Shown here: piece after piece, positions 27,202 to 34,648 of the stretch | Position numbering within the stretch: position 1 is the stretch's first letter | How the letters are laid out: each line of letters opens with the position of its first letter | NCBI GenBank assembly: GCA_965208745.1 | Contig: CBDBPN010000004.1 | Span: 4,340,001-4,404,000, forward strand | Length of the DNA stretch: 64,000 nt | Direction: 5' to 3' | From: VXNE01 sp965208745 | GTDB taxonomy: Bacteria > Pseudomonadota > Gammaproteobacteria > Pseudomonadales > Azotimanducaceae | Position numbers and translations under genes: made by a program | The notes under the pieces: model-generated | Databases searched by the model: none | Seen by the model: the letters and a program-made list of their open reading frames with translations, nothing else | What the model was told of the DNA's origin: nothing

Positions 27202-28092
27202 ATGGTCACCATCCTCGACGGCGGCATGGGCGGAGAACTCATCCGGCGCGGCGTCGCCGAGCGCACCGGGCTCTGGTCGGCCAGGGCCCTCATCGACGAT
27301 CCGGAGGCGGTCGTCCAGGCCCACCTCGACTACATCGCCGCCGGGGCGCAGGTCATTACGACCAACAGCTATTCCACGATCCCGAGCTACCTGTGCAAGG
27401 AGCGCCTCGAGTCGCGCTACGTGGAACTGACCGCCCTGTCCGGCGAACTCGCCCGGCGGGCGGTGCGCGAGTCGGGCACGGACGTACGGGTCGCGGGCTG
27501 CCTGCCGCCGCTCTCCGAGAGTTACCGGGCCGACCTCGTGCCGTCCGACGAGGAGGCGCGGCCGGTGTACGAGAACCTGGTTCGCGCCCTCGAACCCAAG
27601 GTGGATCTCTTCCTGTGCGAGACCATGTCGTCGGCGCGGGAGGCGCGCAACGCGGCGCTCGCGGCGCGGGGGGCGAGCCGGACGCGCAGGCTGCCCGTGT
27701 ACGTCTCCTGGACCCTCGCGGAGACCTCGGGCGGCGGGCTGCGCAGCGGAGAATCCATCGAGCGGGCACTCGACGCCGTGGCGGACCTGGCGATCGACGC
27801 GTACCTCTTCAACTGCACGACCCGCGAAGCGATCGCGGCCGGCATGACGACCTTGGCCGGCCTCACGGACAAGCCGTTCGGCGGCTACCCGAACCGCATG
27901 CACATCCCGGACGACTGGACCCTCGACAACGAGGCGCAGGCGGAGCACCACCAGGAACTCGGCATGCACGCGTTCGTTCAGGGCGCGCTGGACGCGTTCG
28001 GGCAGGGCGCCTCGCTCTACGGGGGCTGCTGCGGAGTTGGCCCGGAGGACATTGCGGCGCTCGCCGAGGCGGTCGCTGGAGCCACGGTCTAG
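27202..28092 (+). CDS. Homocysteine S-methyltransferase-family protein
   Basis: 296 residues. The N-terminal TILDGGMGGELIRRG, the zinc ligand in LFNCTTREAI and the paired Cys in LYGGCCGVGPEDI are the family markers. It uses a methyl donor such as S-methylmethionine, or may act as a selenocysteine or betaine-type methyltransferase. The start at 27202 fits the family; an ATG at 27160, overlapping the GNAT gene, is an alternative. The convergent toxin gene overlaps its end by 4 bases. Confidence 0.88.
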   Translation: MVTILDGGMGGELIRRGVAERTGLWSARALIDDPEAVVQAHLDYIAAGAQVITTNSYSTIPSYLCKERLESRYVELTALSGELARRAVRESGTDVRVAGCLPPLSESYRADLVPSDEEARPVYENLVRALEPKVDLFLCETMSSAREARNAALAARGASRTRRLPVYVSWTLAETSGGGLRSGESIERALDAVADLAIDAYLFNCTTREAIAAGMTTLAGLTDKPFGGYPNRMHIPDDWTLDNEAQAEHHQELGMHAFVQGALDAFGQGASLYGGCCGVGPEDIAALAEAVAGATV

Positions 28093-28499
28093 TGTAGGAA
28101 GCTCTTCTCGCGGAGGGCCGGTACGACCGCGGCAATGCGTCCGAAGTCGCGATCGTGGTGGAGCAGGGTGAGGTCGGCCTCGATCGCGGATTGCGCGATC
28201 AGGCAGTCGAAGCCGGGTCCGACCGTTACGCCTTGCCGGCGGCAGTCGAGATGGATGCGCGCGGCTGCCTCGTGGCTAGCCAGCGGCTCCTCGAACGCGA
28301 CGAATCGCTGCCCGCCGAAGTAGTCCCGCAATCGGTCAAACGACGCCGCATCGCGCGCGCCGCGCAGGATCTCGAAGTAGATCGAATGGGTGATGACGAC
28401 GGCGAGGGGATTGCGCAGAAGGTCCCGCAGGAAATCGATGTGGGGTCCCGCGCGACCGCGCAGGTAGTCGATCCACACGGAGGTATCGACAAGATACAT
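28089..28499 (-). CDS. vapC: VapC-type PIN ribonuclease toxin
   Basis: 136-residue PIN domain. The four acidic positions that hold Mg are visible: Asp5 (LVDTSVWIDYL), Glu43 (YFEILRG), Asp98 (GFDCLIAQ) and Asp116 (HHDRDFG). VapC toxins cut tRNA or rRNA. The antitoxin gene is 39 bases upstream on the same strand. The frame is intact, unlike the VapC stub at 45.4 kb. Confidence 0.92.
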   Translation of the reverse strand: MYLVDTSVWIDYLRGRAGPHIDFLRDLLRNPLAVVITHSIYFEILRGARDAASFDRLRDYFGGQRFVAFEEPLASHEAAARIHLDCRRQGVTVGPGFDCLIAQSAIEADLTLLHHDRDFGRIAAVVPALREKSFLH

Positions 28500-28538
28500 C
28501 GCGTTCTCCCGTTGCGAGGCTGGGCCCTCGCGTGCCGT

Positions 28539-28742
28539 TCACTCGCCGGCGGCTCGCAGCGCCTTGTGGTCGTAGTCCGGGTCGAGCAGGTCCGAGCCCT
28601 CGAGGTCTCTCAGGTCGAGTCGTTTCCGGTGGGCCACGAACTCGCGCAAGGCCTGGTGGACTACGGCCCGCTTGGTGCTGATTCCGCTCAACGCCTGTGC
28701 CTCCCGAACGAGCTCGTCATCGAGTTCGATGTTGGTCCTCAT
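28539..28742 (-). CDS. vapB: VapB-type antitoxin
   Basis: 67 residues from the ATG at 28742 (MRTNIELDDELV); an ATG 15 bases upstream is also possible. It has the ribbon-helix-helix layout of the VapB antitoxins: an antiparallel strand NIELDDELV, two helices (REAQALSGISTKRAVVHQAL), and a C-terminal toxin-binding tail (LRDLEGSDLLDPDYD). It should neutralise the VapC downstream and autorepress the operon. Confidence 0.88.
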   Translation of the reverse strand: MRTNIELDDELVREAQALSGISTKRAVVHQALREFVAHRKRLDLRDLEGSDLLDPDYDHKALRAAGE

Positions 28743-28858
28743 CACGTTGTACACCATTCGATATGCATTGGTCTGTGTATATCACGCCGCGGAAGGAACC
28801 GTCAAAGGTCGGCGGGTCGGGCCGCTCGAACAGAGAGGTCCGTAGCGGCCGGTGCCGG

Positions 28859-29572
28859 TCACCAGTTCTCGCCGAACGGCCGGATCACCGCGTCGAACGT
28901 CCACGCCGACCTGGGCTGGTGGGCGAGGTGCCACACCTCCCCGGCGATGTCGTCTGGCTTGCAGAAGTAGTCGTCCGGCGCGTCGGGATTGCGGCGTCGT
29001 GTCCACTCGAGGTCGATCACCGCGTCGATGGCGACGTACCCGACGTGCACGCCCTGCGGCCCGAGCGTGCGGGCCATGGACTCCGCCAGGATGCGCTGTG
29101 CGGCCTTGGTCGGGGCGAACCCGGCGAAGGCGGGCTTGCCGCGGTAGGCCGAGGTGTTGCCCGTGCAGACGATCGCGCCGGCGCCGCGCTCCACCATGGC
29201 CGGGGCGAGCAGCTTCCCGAGGTGCAGCAACGCGAGGGTGTTCACCTGGAAGTTGCGTTCGAGCACTTGGGCGTCGATATCGAGGAAGTCGCCGAACGCG
29301 CCGCCGACGGCGTTGTGGACCAGCACGTCGGGATGCCCGAGTTGGCTGCGGACCGCTTCGACAACCTCGGCGAGCCGTTCGGTGTCGGTGACGTCGCAGG
29401 GATACGCGGTGGCGCCCTCGATCTGCGCCTCGAGCGCGGCGAGCCGCGTGGCGTCGCGCGCGAGCATCGCGACGCGATACCCCCCGGCGGCGAAGCGGCG
29501 CGTGATGGCGGCGCCGGTCCCCGGTCCGACCCCCGTGACGAGACATACGCCTTGCGGCTCCTTGGATGGCAT
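28859..29572 (-). CDS. Short-chain dehydrogenase/reductase lacking the catalytic Tyr
   Basis: 237 residues from an ATG preceded by GGGAGGAA. The cofactor loop is CLVTGVGPGTGAAI. The usual YxxxK position reads GFAPTKAAQ, so Phe replaces the catalytic Tyr; the Lys is kept. NTSAYRGKPAF supplies the Ser/Thr region. This replacement occurs in a recognised SDR subgroup whose chemistry is uncertain. The enzyme may be catalytically altered or act on CoA substrates. The C-terminus (SAWTFDAVIRPFGENW) is intact. Confidence 0.85.
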   Translation of the reverse strand: MPSKEPQGVCLVTGVGPGTGAAITRRFAAGGYRVAMLARDATRLAALEAQIEGATAYPCDVTDTERLAEVVEAVRSQLGHPDVLVHNAVGGAFGDFLDIDAQVLERNFQVNTLALLHLGKLLAPAMVERGAGAIVCTGNTSAYRGKPAFAGFAPTKAAQRILAESMARTLGPQGVHVGYVAIDAVIDLEWTRRRNPDAPDDYFCKPDDIAGEVWHLAHQPRSAWTFDAVIRPFGENW

Positions 29573-29686
29573 GAGTGCTTCCTCCCGCGGCAGCGGGCGC
29601 AGTGTGTCCGAGCCGAGACCTCCCCGGCAAGTTCGCCTCAGGGGCCTGCCGTCCGCGGGCTGTGGTGCGTTGGCCATCGCCGGGCG

Positions 29687-30304
29687 TCAGAACGGCAGGT
29701 CGGACACGGCGCCGCGGCAGGCGTCGCCCGCTACCTCGCCCTCGACGGAGTGCGGCGGCCATGCGTTCGGGTCGTCCCGTGCCTCGGCGCCGCCGTGGAG
29801 GAACCGCAGGCCCGCGTAGAGGTCGTCCGACGCCCGCCCGTCGATCTTCTCCTGGACGAACGTGACGAAGTCGTAGTTGCCGGGGGTGCGGGGCGGGGCC
29901 GCCAGCCATTCCTCGAACCAGTCGTCCTCGATCATCGACTCGGGCGGGTACTGCCACCGCGCCAGGCAGACGCGACGCGCCAGTTTCCAGGACAACGCGG
30001 CGGGTCCGCGTTCCATCTCGACGACTCCGTCGCGGGACCGGCGGTACCACCAGTCCGACCGCGATGCCCAGATCTCCTTCAGTTCGATCATGGCCTCGAG
30101 GGTCTGGACGTCGAGCCCGGCCGTGGCGGCGTTGCGCAGGGCGCGATAGGTGGACTGGTGGCCGTGACGCTCGAAGAGGTCCGCGAGCAGGGCCCGGGCG
30201 CGCTCCCGCTCGGCCGTCGTGCCGGGGTCCAGCAGATTCGCGACCGCCTCGACCCGCTGGCGGAGCCTGGCTGCATCGTGGACGTGTCGTGCGTTGGCGG
30301 GCAT
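29687..30304 (-). CDS. Hypothetical protein
   Basis: 205 residues from ATG 30304 (MPANARHVHDAARLRQR). It is helical in the first half (VANLLDPGTTAERERARALL) and rich in Trp and Glu in the middle (ELKEIWASRSDWWYRRS, EDDWFEEWLAAPP). I see no known catalytic motif or signal peptide. It lies between the SDR and the S2P gene on the same strand. No function can be given. Confidence 0.6.
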   Translation of the reverse strand: MPANARHVHDAARLRQRVEAVANLLDPGTTAERERARALLADLFERHGHQSTYRALRNAATAGLDVQTLEAMIELKEIWASRSDWWYRRSRDGVVEMERGPAALSWKLARRVCLARWQYPPESMIEDDWFEEWLAAPPRTPGNYDFVTFVQEKIDGRASDDLYAGLRFLHGGAEARDDPNAWPPHSVEGEVAGDACRGAVSDLPF

Positions 30305-30430
30305 GGGGTTCCTCGCGGACCGGCTTTCGAGACCGTGAGCGTAGAGGTGGGCCCTGGCCGAGTCTGTGGGACAAGTCCGCAACTTGCGTGCGCCGGCAGC
30401 CCGCCGGTGCGAGCGAGATTGCCGTCGGTG

Positions 30431-31072
30431 TCAGACGAAGGTGATGTAGGGCAGGAGCGCCGCCCCCATCGACATCACGTAGCTGAACACCGGAACGCCG
30501 AGGATGGCGAGGACGATCAGCGCCAGCAGCGCGTAGACCCCGAAGCGCTGGTTGTACTCGCGGTAGGTCCGCGCCGCCCCGGCCGGCAGGAAGTGGGGGA
30601 GGATGTAGTGGCCGTCCAGCGGACCGAGTGGGATCAGGTTGAACACCATGAGGAGCAGGTTGACCTGCACGAGCACCACGAAGAAGGTCTGCGGTCCCGG
30701 TTCGGTGAAGTACTCGACGCCCGCCATGCGCATGCCGAGGAAGAAGTTCCACGCGATGGCGGCGAGCAGGAGGTTCATGGCCGGACCGGCCGCGGCGACC
30801 CAGAGGTCGGCGCGCTTCGAGCGGAAGTTGCGCGGGTCGGTGGGGACCGGCTTCGCGTAACCGAAACCCACCAGCACCACCATCGCAAGGCCCATCAGGT
30901 CGATGTGGGCGAGAGGATTGAGGGTGAGCCGCCCGGCGCGCTCCGCGGTACGGTCGCCATACAGCTTCGCGACGAAGGCGTGTCCGAACTCGTGGAAGGT
31001 GAGGGACAGGATCAAGGCCACGAGCAGCAGCGCGAAGAGCAGGACCTCGCCCTGCTGGATCAGGACTATCAC
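30431..31072 (-). CDS. Site-2 protease, M50 family
   Basis: 213-residue integral membrane metalloprotease. The zinc site is HEFGH (His27, Glu28, His31) inside the first helix, and the third ligand is Asp153 in LGPLDGHYILP. Around it are about five further hydrophobic segments. It is a short, core-only form without PDZ or CBS domains, like those that cleave small membrane regulators. The GTG start overlaps the rhomboid stop by 4 bases, so the two are translationally coupled. Confidence 0.92.
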   Translation of the reverse strand: MIVLIQQGEVLLFALLLVALILSLTFHEFGHAFVAKLYGDRTAERAGRLTLNPLAHIDLMGLAMVVLVGFGYAKPVPTDPRNFRSKRADLWVAAAGPAMNLLLAAIAWNFFLGMRMAGVEYFTEPGPQTFFVVLVQVNLLLMVFNLIPLGPLDGHYILPHFLPAGAARTYREYNQRFGVYALLALIVLAILGVPVFSYVMSMGAALLPYITFV

Positions 31073-31638
31073 GGGTCGTGAGCGGGCGGACGCTCGAAGG
31101 CCACGGCGGCGCGTGCGGCCGCCATCCCGGCGAGCAGGCCGAAGAGATGCGCCTCCCAGGACGTGCCGTCCCCCTGCGGCACGACGCCCCAGATGAGGCT
31201 GCCGTAGAAGATGAACACGAGCAGCGCGATGACGGTCGATCCGGGCCGCCGCTCGTACAGTCCACGCACCACGAGAAACGCCGCGAAGCCGAAGACCAGA
31301 CCGCTCGAGCCGATATGCGCCGCGTCGCGCCCGAGCAGCCACACGCCAATGCCACCCACGAGGACGATCATGGCCGTGACCGCCAGGTAATAGCGGACGC
31401 CCCGGAAGAGGACGAGCGCGCCGAGCACCAGCAGGGGACCGGAGTTTGCCAGCAGGTGGGCCCAGGACCGGTGCACGAAGGGCATCCCGATCACGCCGGG
31501 CAGTCCGTCCGCCCGGCGGGGCAGCAGCGCCAGGTCATACAGCATGCCGGGGTCCAGGAGGATCCCGTAGAGTGACACCGCCCAGATCAGCCCTGTGCTC
31601 GCGAGGAGTACGACCGCGCGCGCCGCGACGCTTCCCAT
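31069..31638 (-). CDS. Rhomboid intramembrane serine protease
   Basis: 189 residues from ATG 31638 (a GTG at 31671 is possible). The catalytic Ser112 is in GSSGLVFGFAAF (GxSG) and His164 in WEAHLFGLLAG. RSWAHLLANSGPLL in the L1 loop region is the conserved HxxxN stretch. There are six hydrophobic helices. It lies upstream of the S2P gene and overlaps it. Rhomboids cut within membranes; here they could feed or oppose the S2P enzyme. Confidence 0.9.
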   Translation of the reverse strand: MGSVAARAVVLLASTGLIWAVSLYGILLDPGMLYDLALLPRRADGLPGVIGMPFVHRSWAHLLANSGPLLVLGALVLFRGVRYYLAVTAMIVLVGGIGVWLLGRDAAHIGSSGLVFGFAAFLVVRGLYERRPGSTVIALLVFIFYGSLIWGVVPQGDGTSWEAHLFGLLAGMAAARAAVAFERPPAHDP

Positions 31639-31728
31639 GGCGCAAGTTATAGGACGGCGGGCGTCGGTCACGCAATGCCGCCGGCAAACCGCGTATATTG
31701 CGGAGCCTCACCCACGGGGAGCGACCGG

Positions 31729-32553
31729 ATGGAACTGCGGGACAGGACGGTAGTGGTGACCGGCGGCGCGAGCGGAATTGGCGCGGCGTGCGCGCGCGCT
31801 TTCGCGGCGCAAGGAGCGCGGGTCGTCATCGCGGACGTGCAGGACGACCTGGCCGGGCCGGTCGCGGAGGAGATCGGCGGCCACGCGGTGCACTGCGACG
31901 TGGGCCGGGAAGCGCACGTGAACGCCCTTGTCGCGGAGACGGAAGCCCGCTTCGGACCGATCGACGTGTTTTTCTCCAACGCCGCGGTGGCGACCGGCGG
32001 CGACCCGCTGACCACGGACATCGACGTCTGGGACGAGCAGTGGCGCATCAACCTGATGGCGCATGTCTTCGCGGTCCGGGCGGTGCTGCCGGGCATGCTC
32101 GAGCGCGGTTCGGGCTACCTCCTGCACACGGCGTCCATGGCCGGCATCCTGACGTCCCAGGGCAACGCGACCTACGCCGTCACGAAGCACGCGGTGGTGG
32201 GCCTCGCCGAGTGGATGGCCATCGCCTATCACGATCGCGGCATACGCGTGTCGCTGCTCGCGCCGCTCGGAGTCAACACGCCCATGCTGGGCGGCATGGC
32301 CGCGCCCGGCCGTCCCGCCACCGCGCGCACGCGGGTCGGGGACAGACGCTCCGCGGCCTCCCTGTCCGCGGTGGGGCCCGTCAAGGAGCCGGAGGAGGTC
32401 GCCGCACAGGTCCTCGACGCGGTGCACGAGGAGCGCTTCCTGATCCTGACCGATCCGATCGCGCAGACCTGGATGGAACGCAAGACGAACGACCTCGAGC
32501 GCTGGCTGCACGGTATGCGCCGGCTGCAGCGGAGGATGGCCGAGGGCGGGTAG
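31729..32553 (+). CDS. Short-chain dehydrogenase/reductase
   Basis: 274 residues. Start at 31729 after GGGGAGCG. The NAD(P) loop is VTGGASGIGAACARA, the structural NAA motif is SNAAVATGG, and the catalytic set is TASMAG (Ser), YAVTK (Tyr and Lys). Standard length and motifs for a catalytically active SDR, in contrast to the Phe variant at 28.9 kb. It lies 53 bases upstream of the enoyl-CoA hydratase gene and may share a transcript. Substrate unknown. Confidence 0.92.
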   Translation: MELRDRTVVVTGGASGIGAACARAFAAQGARVVIADVQDDLAGPVAEEIGGHAVHCDVGREAHVNALVAETEARFGPIDVFFSNAAVATGGDPLTTDIDVWDEQWRINLMAHVFAVRAVLPGMLERGSGYLLHTASMAGILTSQGNATYAVTKHAVVGLAEWMAIAYHDRGIRVSLLAPLGVNTPMLGGMAAPGRPATARTRVGDRRSAASLSAVGPVKEPEEVAAQVLDAVHEERFLILTDPIAQTWMERKTNDLERWLHGMRRLQRRMAEGG

Positions 32554-32606
32554 GTGACGCCCCCGCAGGGTTGAACGCGACGGGGAAATCGAGGGAGGCA
32601 GGAACC

Positions 32607-33416
32607 ATGGCGGATCGCTACCAGGGCTACGAGCGGTTGAAGTTCGACTATCCCGACGAGCGGATACTGCGCATCACCATCTCGCGGCCGGAGCGGTTCA
32701 ATGCGCTCGATGCGGTCGGCCACCGGGAGCTGACCTACGTGTGGCGGGAGGTGGACGCCGATCCGGACATCGACTGCGTCGTGCTCACCGGCGAGGGGCG
32801 CGCCTTCTCCGCCGGCGGCGACTTCGACATGATCGAGCGCAACATGAACGACTACACGAGCCTGGTGGGCACGTGGAAGGAAGCGCGCGACCTGGTCTAC
32901 AACGTGATCGACTGCGGCAAGCCCACCATCTCGTCGATCAACGGTCCCGCCGTCGGCGCCGGCCTCGTGGCCGCGCTCCTTTGCGACGTGTCCATCGCCG
33001 CGCGCTCCGTCTTCATCACGGACGGCCACACGCGCTTGGGCGTGGCCGCCGGGGACCACGCGGCCATCGTCTGGCCGCTCCTGTGCGGCATGGCGAAGGC
33101 CAAGTACTACCTGCTGACGTGCGACCGCCTGCCGGCCGAGGAGGCGGAGCGCATCGGCCTGATCTCGCTCTGCGTCGACGACGCGGAGCTTGGCGAGCGG
33201 ACCATGGAAGTGGCGCGCAAACTGGCGCGCGGCGCGCCGAACGCCATCCGCTGGACGAAGTACGCGCTGAACAACTGGCTGCGGCTTGCCGGTCCCACCT
33301 ACGACGCGTCGACAGCGCTGGAGATGCTGGGTTTCCTCGGGCCGGAAAGCAGGGAAGGGCTCGCCGCCCTGCGCGAGAAACGCGAGCCGGATTTCCCGCG
33401 GGGATCGCCGGTCTGA
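32607..33416 (+). CDS. Enoyl-CoA hydratase/isomerase
   Basis: 269-residue crotonase. The start follows GGGAGGCAGG. Landmarks are ISRPERFNALDA, EGRAFSAGGDFDMI (oxyanion hole) and SSINGPAVGAGLVAALLCDV. The late position that is Glu in hydratases falls in TRLGVAAGDHAAIVWP, where the acid is Asp or absent, so it may be an isomerase or hydrolase. It hydrates or rearranges an acyl-CoA double bond. The stop is 10 bases before the start of the broken AraC gene. Confidence 0.9.
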   Translation: MADRYQGYERLKFDYPDERILRITISRPERFNALDAVGHRELTYVWREVDADPDIDCVVLTGEGRAFSAGGDFDMIERNMNDYTSLVGTWKEARDLVYNVIDCGKPTISSINGPAVGAGLVAALLCDVSIAARSVFITDGHTRLGVAAGDHAAIVWPLLCGMAKAKYYLLTCDRLPAEEAERIGLISLCVDDAELGERTMEVARKLARGAPNAIRWTKYALNNWLRLAGPTYDASTALEMLGFLGPESREGLAALREKREPDFPRGSPV

Positions 33417-33426
33417 TCTCCGACGC

Positions 33427-33870
33427 ATGCTGAGCCGCCGCCCGCACCCGTCGCTTGCGCCGTTCGTTTCGCGGGTGTGGACCACCCCGCCCGCGGACGG
33501 GAGTGATCAGGACAGCTGGGAGCGGCTGCTGCCGGCGCCGGAGATGCACCTGGCCTTTCGGTTTGGACGGGCCTCCGTTCCGGTTCTCGGAGCGGCCCGA
33601 GGATCGCTTGGGTGAGACCTTCGGCCATGCGATCGCGGTCGGGCCTCGCACCCGCGGCCACCTCAAGTCGCTGTCGCGGGCCGGCGCCAGCGTCGGCGCC
33701 CTGCTGAAACCGGGCGCGGGAGAACTGCTGTTCGGCGTCCCCAACGCGGCGCTCGCCAATCGCCACCTGCCCCTTGAGCTTGTGTGGGGCGGGGCGGCGA
33801 CCGAGCACGCGCTGGAGCGCCTGCACGGGGCGGTCCCGGACGAAGAGCGGCTGACGAATTCTCGAGGAGC
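33427..33870 (+). pseudogene. AraC-type regulator N-terminal fragment, frameshifted
   Basis: From ATG 33427, MLSRRPHPSLAPFVSRVW and LLPAPEMHLAFRFG match the DUF6597 sensor domain of AraC regulators. Near 33570 the frame moves (one extra G) to PPFRFSERPED, then RTRGHLKSLSRAGASVGALL and KPGAGELLFGVP. A further shift near 33855 would continue as ILEEHV. The helix-turn-helix domain is missing: the text runs straight into the VOC gene. It can no longer be a DNA-binding regulator. Confidence 0.72.
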
Positions 33871-34322
33871 ATGTCCATGGCCGTGCACGAACTGTTCGCC
33901 TACCTGTGCGTCGACGGCGCGGACGCGGCGATCCGTTTCTACGGCGACGCATTCGGCGCGACGGCGAAGTTCCGCCTGGTGGAGCCGGGGGGCCGCGTCG
34001 GTCACGCGGAACTCGACTTCGACGGCGCAACGCTGATGCTCGCCGACGAGTTCCCCGAGATCGGCGTCCGGGGTCCCGGCAACCTGGGCGGCTCCCCGGT
34101 GACCATCCACCTGCACTGTGGACGACTGCGACGCCGTGGTCGAGCGTGCGGCGGAGGCCGGCGCGACGGTGGAGACGCCGCCCACCGACCCAGTTCTACG
34201 GCGAGCGGTCGGCAGTCCTCAACGACCCGTTCGGGCACCGCTGGAACGTCGGGCACGAGATCGAGGAAGTCTCCCCGCGCGAGATGCAGCGGCGTTTCGA
34301 CGAGATGGTCAAGGGCGGCTGA
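33871..34322 (+). pseudogene. VOC/glyoxalase-like protein with two frameshifts
   Basis: Start at 33871 after GAGGAGC. The first part (HELFAYLCVDGADAAIRFYG, VEPGGRVGHAELDF) is a VOC-fold monomer of the PhnB type. Near 34117 an extra T moves the frame to DDCDAVVERAAEAGATVETP, and near 34190 an extra C moves it again to QFYGERSAVLNDPFGHRW and a normal C-terminus. Three frames together give a full-length protein, so the gene was intact recently or is affected by assembly error. Confidence 0.75.
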
Positions 34323-34350
34323 TCGGCCGGAACACGGGCCGCCCCGGCGC

Positions 34351-34475
34351 TTACGCGTCGACTTCCTCGAACATGCCGCGCACCCGTCGGGGCCCGGCGC
34401 CGGCGACCCGCGGCCGGTACCGTGACCGGTCCCGGTCGCGCCATTGCTTGTGCCAGTAACCGGGGATGTTTGCAT
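34351..34475 (-). other. Possible small protein gene with a frameshift at the start
   Basis: Reading leftward from ATG 34475, which has GGAGGT 6-7 bases upstream, the ATG frame itself is low-complexity. If one G is restored after the ATG (ATGGCA for ATGCA) the frame becomes ANIPGYWHKQWRDRDRSRY and ends GMFEEVDA at a TAA at 34351, about 41 residues. The aromatic and basic content is protein-like. It lies in a 326-base gap that otherwise shows nothing. I do not recognise it; treat as a hypothesis. Confidence 0.3.
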
Positions 34476-34648
34476 GGGTACCTCCGTGGGTCGGCGGTCG
34501 CTGGTTGGAGCGCTTGGGGAGCGTCCCGTTTCATTGCCGCTACTTCACTAGCGGTTGACGATTCGCGCAACCGCGCTAACCGCCCTGGGGGCCGGCCGCC
34601 GCGTCGCCCGCAATCGTGCACAATCAGTGGGTGTTCCGCCGCCGATCC

